A DNA stretch of 10,873 bases from CAYFUF01 sp964394795 (GTDB taxonomy: Bacteria > Bacillota > Clostridia > Tissierellales > Peptoniphilaceae). The notes below the pieces were generated by a model that worked only from the letters and a program-made list of their open reading frames with translations, made no database searches and had not been told where the DNA came from. The stretch covers positions 1 to 10,873 of the forward strand of contig CAYMYX010000046.1 of assembly GCA_964394795.1 (NCBI GenBank), written 5' to 3'. Positions within the stretch are counted from its first letter, which is position 1; each line of letters starts with the position of its first letter. Positions 6,157-10,873 of the stretch are shown here, one piece after another. The position numbers and the translations under genes are program-made.

Positions 6157-7035
6157 ATGAAGAATCCTACTAATCTCCGCCCAGCCATCCAAACCTTGTC
6201 CGCCCTTGCCTTTAACGCGGATATCAAGAAGATGGTCACCGGCGGCTTACATACGAGCAAGGCCAAGGGGCTATGCGTCCCTGTCCTCAACTGCTACTCT
6301 TGCCCCTCTGCTATCGGGTCATGCCCCATCGGCAGCCTGCAAAACGTCAACGGGCAAACCACCTACAAAATTGCCTTCTATACTATAGGGCTGATTTTGG
6401 TTTTCTCTATTTTGTTGGCGAGACTGATTTGTGGCTTTCTCTGCCCATTTGGCTTCTTTCAGGATTTACTACATAAGATCCCTACGCCCAAAGTTAAGGT
6501 GAAACCCTCGATAGATAAGCCTGCCCGGTACATCAAGTATGTCGTGTTAGGGGTGATGGTCATTATCCTCCCCCTCTTTCTTCTGACGGAGTACGGCGGG
6601 GCGATTCCCTATTTTTGCAAATACGTCTGTCCGGCCGGAACCTTTCAGGCTGGTATACCCCAGCTGCTGCTTGTTCCCGCTTTGCGCCAAGGCGCAGGCC
6701 TTCTCTTTAATTGGAAGGTCTTCCTGTTGGTTTTGACGGTGATTGGGTCTGTGGCGATTCCCCGTTTCTTCTGCCGCTACTTTTGTCCGTTGGGGGCAAT
6801 TTACTCCCTCTTTAATAAGGTAGCTTTGTACCAGATGAAGTTGGATAAGAGTACCTGCATTGACTGTGGCAAGTGCGAGGAAGTTTGTCCCATGGTTGTT
6901 CCTGTCCGTCAGGACATCAATCACAGAGAATGCATCCGGTGTAGCAAGTGTAAACATGTTTGTCCAACCCAAGCGATCAGCTCGGGATTTGAAGTGGGCA
7001 AGCAGGTAGAAAAAGAAAGTGTTTCAGTGTCGTAA
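6157..7035 (+). CDS. membrane polyferredoxin, NapH/YccM-like 4Fe-4S protein
   Basis: A 292-residue membrane iron-sulfur protein. The N-terminal segment carries C40, C46, C49 and C56 (LNCYSCPSAIGSCPIGS). Membrane helices alternate with paired-cysteine motifs C92-GFL-C96-P, C154-KYV-C158-P and C206-RYF-C210-P, the pattern of NapH/NosR-type electron carriers. Two ferredoxin motifs end the protein, at C234-C237-C240-C244 and C259-C262-C265-C269, both CxxCxxCxxxCP. It would carry electrons through or along the membrane. Its neighbours suggest the acceptor is the exported TlpA-like protein, perhaps through the CXXC microprotein, but that is inference; no nap, nos or nrf genes are visible. The start is 3 bases after the preceding stop, so translation is probably coupled. 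Confidence 0.9.
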   Translation: MKNPTNLRPAIQTLSALAFNADIKKMVTGGLHTSKAKGLCVPVLNCYSCPSAIGSCPIGSLQNVNGQTTYKIAFYTIGLILVFSILLARLICGFLCPFGFFQDLLHKIPTPKVKVKPSIDKPARYIKYVVLGVMVIILPLFLLTEYGGAIPYFCKYVCPAGTFQAGIPQLLLVPALRQGAGLLFNWKVFLLVLTVIGSVAIPRFFCRYFCPLGAIYSLFNKVALYQMKLDKSTCIDCGKCEEVCPMVVPVRQDINHRECIRCSKCKHVCPTQAISSGFEVGKQVEKESVSVS

Positions 7036-7066
7036 TAATTAGATATCTTAAGACTTGATTGCGTCT

Positions 7067-7107
7067 AAAAGTGCCTTATATTGCCGAATAGGGTACTTTT
7101 TTATTTT
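7067..7107 (+). terminator. rho-independent terminator of the redox operon
   Basis: A 13-bp stem (7067-7079 with 7088-7100, two G-U pairs) around an 8-nt loop is followed by TTATTTTTTA. It lies 31 nt past the polyferredoxin stop. Confidence 0.85.
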
Positions 7108-7190
7108 TTACATTCCTCTACCAACACATCAATGGGAAGAGATTGTATTTCGCATTTAGAACGCTTTCGAGAATTAGTATACAAATTGTG

Positions 7191-7199
7191 TGATAAAAT
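7191..7199 (+). promoter_or_regulatory. candidate extended -10 promoter for the reductase-symporter operon
   Basis: TGATAAAAT fits an extended -10 (TGn then TAAAAT, 5 of 6). No good -35 is seen 16-18 bp upstream. It lies 88 bp before the ATG at 7287, in an AT-rich stretch of about 180 bp after the terminator that holds no gene I can support. A small palindrome CACA-ATCG-TGTG (7249-7260) lies between it and the start codon. Confidence 0.35.
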
Positions 7200-7286
7200 A
7201 ATCCTAATTACCATTATTAAATTTATAACTAGTTTTGTTTCTACTCTGCACAATCGTGTGGAACCAGGTTTTATGAGGAGGTAACG

Positions 7287-8144
7287 ATGCAAAGAGAATC
7301 GATCGATAGGGTTTGGCTCATTGGAAGCACCGGCCGACTAGGCGCTGCCCTGACTCAAGTACTTACCAACAAAAGAAACTACCATGTCATCACTACCGAT
7401 AAAGATGACATCGACATCCGCAATCCCCATCTCGTTTACCAATTTGCGGAGAGGAATCGACCTGACTACATCATCCACTCAGCAGCTTTACGGGATCGAA
7501 TTAAGTGCGAAGAAGACTACGAAGCCGCTTATCAGGTCCATGCGGTAGGGGCAAGGAATTTGGCTATCGCCGCCAACAACGTGGGTGCTCACCTCTTCTT
7601 CCTCTCTAGTGATTTTGTCTTCTCTGGAGAGAAGAACGAGCCTTATCACGAATTTGATGATCCCCATCCCAAAACAGTTTATGGTAGGTCAAAATTGGCG
7701 GGGGAAAACTTCCTTAGGGACTTCTCCGAGCGGTATACCATAATCCGGTCATCTTGGCTGTATGGGAAAAGGGCCTTGAATACGATTATCGATGAAGCAA
7801 GGACCGGGAAGGTGACCACATCACAGGAATTGATTGGGTCGCCTACGTCGAATATGGCCCTCGCGGAAAAGATTGAGGACCTGATAGGCAAGCACGAATA
7901 CGGCACCTTCCACCTGTCTGCGGAAGGAACGTGTACTCACCAAGAATTTGTCGGCTATCTGTTGGATAAACTGAACATTAAAGCTGACTTTGTGGAACCG
8001 AAGGGTGACGAGCAATTCTTTGCCATGCGGCCAAAATATCAGGTGCTGGATAATATGATGTTAAGATTGACGCAACAACAACCTATGCAGCATTGGCAAA
8101 CGGACCTTGACCGTTACATCAAGCTACGAAAGATAGGAGGCTGA
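7287..8144 (+). CDS. RmlD-like sugar-nucleotide reductase (extended SDR family)
   Basis: A 285-residue cytoplasmic NAD(P)-dependent oxidoreductase. The Rossmann loop is G13-STGRLG, the catalytic region has LSSDFVFSG (S107/S108) and Y132-GRSK136, followed by the RmlD-like GE. Phrases such as DIRNPHLVYQFAERNRPDYIIHSAAL and IIRSSWLYG match dTDP-4-dehydrorhamnose reductases, which make dTDP-L-rhamnose, and the length fits. However, no rmlA, rmlB, rmlC or glycosyltransferase is nearby; the gene is instead followed at once by a symporter (1 base between stop and ATG). The exact substrate is therefore uncertain and a divergent role is possible. The start has AGGAGGT with four bases of spacing. Confidence 0.8.
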   Translation: MQRESIDRVWLIGSTGRLGAALTQVLTNKRNYHVITTDKDDIDIRNPHLVYQFAERNRPDYIIHSAALRDRIKCEEDYEAAYQVHAVGARNLAIAANNVGAHLFFLSSDFVFSGEKNEPYHEFDDPHPKTVYGRSKLAGENFLRDFSERYTIIRSSWLYGKRALNTIIDEARTGKVTTSQELIGSPTSNMALAEKIEDLIGKHEYGTFHLSAEGTCTHQEFVGYLLDKLNIKADFVEPKGDEQFFAMRPKYQVLDNMMLRLTQQQPMQHWQTDLDRYIKLRKIGG

Positions 8145-8145
8145 T

Positions 8146-9480
8146 ATGGATAAGAATCAACAAGTGATTAAAGATCCAAACGAGCCAGTTGAACCCAAGA
8201 AGAAAATGACCCTGACCACGAAGATTTTTATTGGGCTTGCGGTCGGTGCCGTGCTCGGCTTAGCTCTCTACTACTTCGTGCCAAGTGGAACCATCCGTGA
8301 CGATATCATTATCAACGGTGTCCTCTACTTCGTTGGCCAGGCCTTCCTCCGCGCCTTGCAGATGTTGGTTGTTCCCCTCGTCTTCTTCTCCTTATCGACG
8401 GGTGCCCTGTCCATGGGTGACACCGCCAGCCTTGGCAAAATCGGAGTAAAGACGGTATTGATGTTTTTGTTTACGACGGCTATGGCCATCGTCATCGCGC
8501 TTACCCTCGCCAATCTCATCAATCCCGGAACCGGCATGAATTTGGTTGCAAGTGGGAATGTCGATGGTAGTCTACCTTCAGCTGAAGGCATGTCCGCCGT
8601 TGATAACCTCTTGGATATGATTCCAACGAATCCGTTTGCGGCTATGGCCAATGGAAACATGCTCCAAGTTATTATCTTTGCGATTCTCGTCGGTATCATT
8701 ACCGGTCGTTTGGGAGAAAAGGCATCGACTTTGGGCCGGCTCTTAGAAGAAGGAAACGACCTGATGATGGGGATGACCTCCGTCGTCATGAAGCTATCCC
8801 CTTACGGTGTCGCCTGTCTTATCGCAAGAACTTTCGCCGATTTAGGTTTGGATACGGTGGGTTCGATGATCAAGTATATGGCCTCCGTTATGGGCGGTTT
8901 GGGCCTTCAAGTTCTCCTAGTCTACATTCCACTGCTGTTGCTATTAACCCGCCTCAATCCTGTCACCTTCATCAAAAAGATGCTGCCGGCGGCAACCTTT
9001 GGTTTTTCCACGGGCTCTTCCGGTGCGACGATTCCCATCACACTAAATTGTATGGATAACCTCGGCGTTTCTCGTAAGGTTTCTTCCTTTACTATTCCGC
9101 TGGGTGCCACCATCAACATGGATGGAACGGCCATCATGCAGGGAACTGCGGCTGTCTTTATTGCACAGGCTTATGGCATTTCCCTCACTATGGGTGACTT
9201 TGCAACCGTCGTGCTAACCGCGACCCTGGCTTCCGTTGGTACTGCAGCTGTTCCCGGTGTTGGTCTGGTCACCTTATCGATGGTCCTTAACTCCGTTGGC
9301 TTACCCGTCGAAGGAATAGCGGTTATCATGGGTGTTGACCGTATTCTCGACATGTCTCGGACAGCCATCAATATTACAGGCGATTCCATGGTCACCCTCA
9401 TCAACGCGAAGCAGGCGAACCTCCTTGATATCGATCAGTATAACGACAGTAAGGAATTTGCTGGCTCGGAAGAGTATTAA
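8146..9480 (+). CDS. dicarboxylate/amino acid:cation symporter (GltP/DctA family)
   Basis: A 444-residue secondary transporter of the DAACS family, which imports glutamate, aspartate or C4-dicarboxylates with Na+ or H+. Family motifs are present: the serine-rich HP1 tip STGSSGATIP (288-297), N324-MDGT in TM7, and D398-RILD402-MSR405-TAIN409-ITGD in TM8. D402, R405 and N409 correspond to GltPh D394, R397 and N401, which bind the amino group, the side-chain carboxylate and Na+ respectively. Keeping both the Asp and the Arg favours an acidic amino acid over a neutral one or a plain dicarboxylate. A 20-residue hydrophilic N-terminal tail precedes the first helix. Translation is probably coupled to the RmlD-like gene; the GGAGG site lies inside the end of that gene. 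Confidence 0.93.
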   Translation: MDKNQQVIKDPNEPVEPKKKMTLTTKIFIGLAVGAVLGLALYYFVPSGTIRDDIIINGVLYFVGQAFLRALQMLVVPLVFFSLSTGALSMGDTASLGKIGVKTVLMFLFTTAMAIVIALTLANLINPGTGMNLVASGNVDGSLPSAEGMSAVDNLLDMIPTNPFAAMANGNMLQVIIFAILVGIITGRLGEKASTLGRLLEEGNDLMMGMTSVVMKLSPYGVACLIARTFADLGLDTVGSMIKYMASVMGGLGLQVLLVYIPLLLLLTRLNPVTFIKKMLPAATFGFSTGSSGATIPITLNCMDNLGVSRKVSSFTIPLGATINMDGTAIMQGTAAVFIAQAYGISLTMGDFATVVLTATLASVGTAAVPGVGLVTLSMVLNSVGLPVEGIAVIMGVDRILDMSRTAINITGDSMVTLINAKQANLLDIDQYNDSKEFAGSEEY

Positions 9481-9488
9481 ATCAATAC

Positions 9489-9525
9489 AAAAATGGCTCC
9501 TTCCAGATGGAAAGAGCCATTTTTT
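9489..9525. terminator. bidirectional terminator between converging genes
   Basis: A 12-bp AAAAATGGCTC-type stem (9489-9499 with 9514-9525) has a T run on the plus strand and an equal T run on the minus strand. An inner TTCC/GGAA stem (9501-9504 with 9509-9512) extends the hairpin. It lies 8 nt past the symporter stop and 13 nt past the stop of the converging minus-strand gene, so it can serve both. Confidence 0.9.
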
Positions 9526-9537
9526 ATATGCGATCGA

Positions 9538-10137
9538 CTAATCTACCCAGTCGTCCTCATCCCTGCCTAAGGGCAAGAATCCTTTGGCTTCAAAGTCCAA
9601 GGCCATGAACTGCTTTACATAATCAGCTGCTTCTTTGGGATGAGCTGAAGCTTTCGGAATGAGATTGACCCCGATATAGCCTGGATGTTTCTCGATCTCG
9701 TCATAAAAGCCTGGACGAATATCTTCGGCCATTTTGAGGGCCATAGCCGCCCGATAACCACCCGGATCCAAGTTGGGATTAGTGTGGCCAAAATTAGATT
9801 CGGGGTCAAGTAAGCGGTCCATCCAGTTCTCACTGGTGATATCTTCCCCCGCAATAACCAAAGCATTGGACGCCCAGACTTGGTATTCCTCAATCAATCC
9901 CTCTTCGAGGAGTTGCTCCATCAGAGTGATATCTGCGGAAATATACACATCACAGGGCTTGCCTGATCGAATCTCGTTGGCTAACTTCAACGACCCGCCC
10001 ATTTTTATATCCAAAGGGGTGTCGGGATGGCGGTCTTTCCACGATTCATCCAAACTCGTTGCCAAGTTCTTCGCTACTCCGGCAGTTAATACAATCAGTT
10101 CGTTCCGTTCTGCTTTGTCCGTTTCTCTTTTTGCCAT
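9538..10137 (-). CDS. ModA/WtpA-like substrate-binding domain protein without signal peptide
   Basis: A 199-residue protein with the fold signature of molybdate/tungstate-type binding proteins: LTAGVAKNLATSL (17-29), MGGSLKLANEIRSGKPCDVYISAD (46-69, two stretches of the ligand and hinge region), ASNALVIAG (89-97), FGHTNPNLDPGGYRAAM (116-132, WtpA-like) and a C-terminal ...HPKEAADYVKQFMALDFEAKGFLPLG. The N terminus is MAKRETDKAERNEL, hydrophilic with no hydrophobic core and no lipobox. An in-frame TAG four codons upstream of the ATG rules out a simple longer start. The protein therefore appears cytoplasmic. No permease or ATPase gene is adjacent. It may be an intracellular sensor or carrier, or a decayed transporter remnant. 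It lies 48 bp after the PH-like gene and is probably cotranscribed with it. Confidence 0.78.
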   Translation of the reverse strand: MAKRETDKAERNELIVLTAGVAKNLATSLDESWKDRHPDTPLDIKMGGSLKLANEIRSGKPCDVYISADITLMEQLLEEGLIEEYQVWASNALVIAGEDITSENWMDRLLDPESNFGHTNPNLDPGGYRAAMALKMAEDIRPGFYDEIEKHPGYIGVNLIPKASAHPKEAADYVKQFMALDFEAKGFLPLGRDEDDWVD

Positions 10138-10185
10138 ATCCTCCTCTTTCTATTTGGTTTCTCCCCCTTGGTTTATCTTAGTTTC

Positions 10186-10635
10186 TTAATCCTTCCTCAG
10201 CTCTTCAGTGATATACACCTGTGGATTGGCTGTTAGGATCGCCTGCTTAAAGACATCGAAAGTCTGGAAGTAGTTTTTCTTGGCCATGAAACTCTCTGAA
10301 CCCAGCTGATACACGAAGCCATTATCCAATTCCAGCTCAATGAGCTTCCCATACATGGTCCTCTTCGTCATGGACAGTCGCCTGATTGCCGTCAAAGGGT
10401 GACCAATGAGGATGTTCTCATCGTCCAACAGGTTTTGATTCTTTTTCTTCGCCATCTTATTTCCGATTAGACTACCAATTAAACCCATCTGCCTGCCGAC
10501 ACGGTCTGCTTTTGACGCCTTAGAGACAATTAAATCCTCGTTAGTAAGTAGCATCATACAGTCGTGGCCTGTCTTCTTATCCGGTGTATAAAAGAATCCT
10601 CGAAACTCGCCGATCGTATAGAGATTATTTTCCAT
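10186..10635 (-). CDS. hypothetical protein with a bacterial PH-like domain
   Basis: A 149-residue soluble protein that I do not recognise by name. The alternating beta pattern fits a bacterial PH (GRAM-like) domain: FRGFFYT, MMLLTNEDLIVSKA, ENILIGHPLTAIRRLSMTKRT, GKLIELELDNGFVYQLGS, then a closing helix (FQTFDVFKQAIL). A Gly-rich, basic insert (VGRQMGLIGSLIGNKMAKKK) interrupts the sheet. I start at ATG 10635 because GGAGG (10641-10645) is five bases upstream; an in-frame TTG at 10647 overlaps that site. It is followed by the binding-domain gene in the same direction. No function is claimed. Confidence 0.7.
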   Translation of the reverse strand: MENNLYTIGEFRGFFYTPDKKTGHDCMMLLTNEDLIVSKASKADRVGRQMGLIGSLIGNKMAKKKNQNLLDDENILIGHPLTAIRRLSMTKRTMYGKLIELELDNGFVYQLGSESFMAKKNYFQTFDVFKQAILTANPQVYITEELRKD

Positions 10636-10734
10636 AGGTTCCTCCAAAGTACAGTTTTGTGTAGTAGATAGTTACCCTGCATGTGAGGGTGGACGACAGG
10701 GAAGTAGAAGTTTAGAAAAAACATACAAAGAGAA

Positions 10735-10873
10735 GGGGCTGTTGAAAAATAGACTCTTTAAACTGTTCAATTCTATCGGGATATGTTTTAGTCTCACCAA
10801 TTTTCAATAAACCATTTCTTTATATTATCGAAATATGTTTTATTCTACCGTCCAAAAGGCCTAAAACGTGGGC
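10735..10873. mobile_element. possible insertion sequence end running out of the window
   Basis: The sequence GGGGCTGTTGAAAAATAG (from 10735) resembles the terminal inverted repeats of IS1182-like elements of Bacillota, which often read GGGGCTGTTGNAAAAT. The AT-rich stretch to the window end holds no supported gene. The other end, a transposase and a target duplication are outside the window, so the call and its orientation are uncertain. Confidence 0.38.
10774..10846 (+). repeat. degenerate 21-bp direct repeat, 52 bp apart
   Basis: Copies at 10774-10794 and 10826-10846 share 18 of 21 bases, with the common core ATATGTTTTA and the outer TATCG and TCT. They lie inside the possible IS end and could be transposase binding sites or promoter elements. 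Confidence 0.55.

Noticed and set aside
7081..7284. 67-codon frame between the polyferredoxin and the RmlD-like gene
   Set aside because: It starts inside the terminator, has no ribosome binding site, and its composition is that of AT-rich intergenic DNA.
8325..8789. 154-codon minus-strand frame opposite the symporter
   Set aside because: It mirrors a conserved transporter gene and has no translation signal.
10674..10690. ACCCT-N7-AGGGT inverted repeat upstream of the PH-like gene
   Set aside because: Five-base arms only, with no promoter boxes I can place around it.

Overview
The window looks like chromosomal DNA of a low-to-mid GC Bacillota (Firmicutes). Nearly every gene has a GGAGG-type ribosome binding site, sigma-A-like promoters (TTGNCN-N17-TATNNT) can be read directly, and compact hairpin/T-tract terminators separate the transcription units. 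The SatD/DUF3307 pair points to Bacilli such as Lactobacillales. The TlpA-CXXC microprotein-polyferredoxin trio is, as I recall, best known from Clostridia. I cannot name a genus. Two runs of exactly 100 N (2048-2147 and 4778-4877) are scaffold placeholders, and each one breaks a gene.

Layout. 1-58: tRNA-Ala(GGC), minus strand, cut by the window edge, with its own strong promoter. 156-195: terminator. 221-1534: minus-strand ArsB/NhaD-SLC13 type permease. 1578-1604: terminator. 1616-3009: minus-strand deoD followed by an aldo/keto reductase with a ferredoxin-like tail, interrupted by gap 1. 3056-3217: divergent control region holding the deoD promoter, a plus-strand promoter, and three 18-bp palindromes spaced exactly 28 bp apart. 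3259-4720: satD and a DUF3307 membrane protein with overlapping reading frames. 4778-5153: gap 2, the C-terminal part of a flavodoxin-like protein, and a terminator. 5222-7105: TlpA-like thioredoxin lipoprotein, a 59-residue CXXC membrane microprotein, a membrane polyferredoxin, and a terminator. 7287-9525: an RmlD-like reductase directly followed by a dicarboxylate/glutamate-type symporter, then a terminator that can also serve the opposite strand. 9538-10635: minus-strand pair of a PH-like hypothetical protein and a ModA/WtpA-like binding domain that lacks any signal peptide. 10735-10873: possible insertion sequence end with a degenerate 21-bp direct repeat.

How the genes may work together. 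The TlpA/microprotein/polyferredoxin operon reads as one envelope redox module that would carry electrons across the membrane to an extracytoplasmic thiol protein. SatD has a helix-turn-helix tail and an N-terminal region whose motif spacing (D12, then G53-D54-E55-F56) recalls cyclase/GGDEF palm domains. It sits behind a regular three-palindrome array that overlaps its promoter, so an autoregulated signalling operon with a membrane partner is the most interesting hypothesis here. The signal-less solute-binding protein with no ABC transporter partner is the second oddity.
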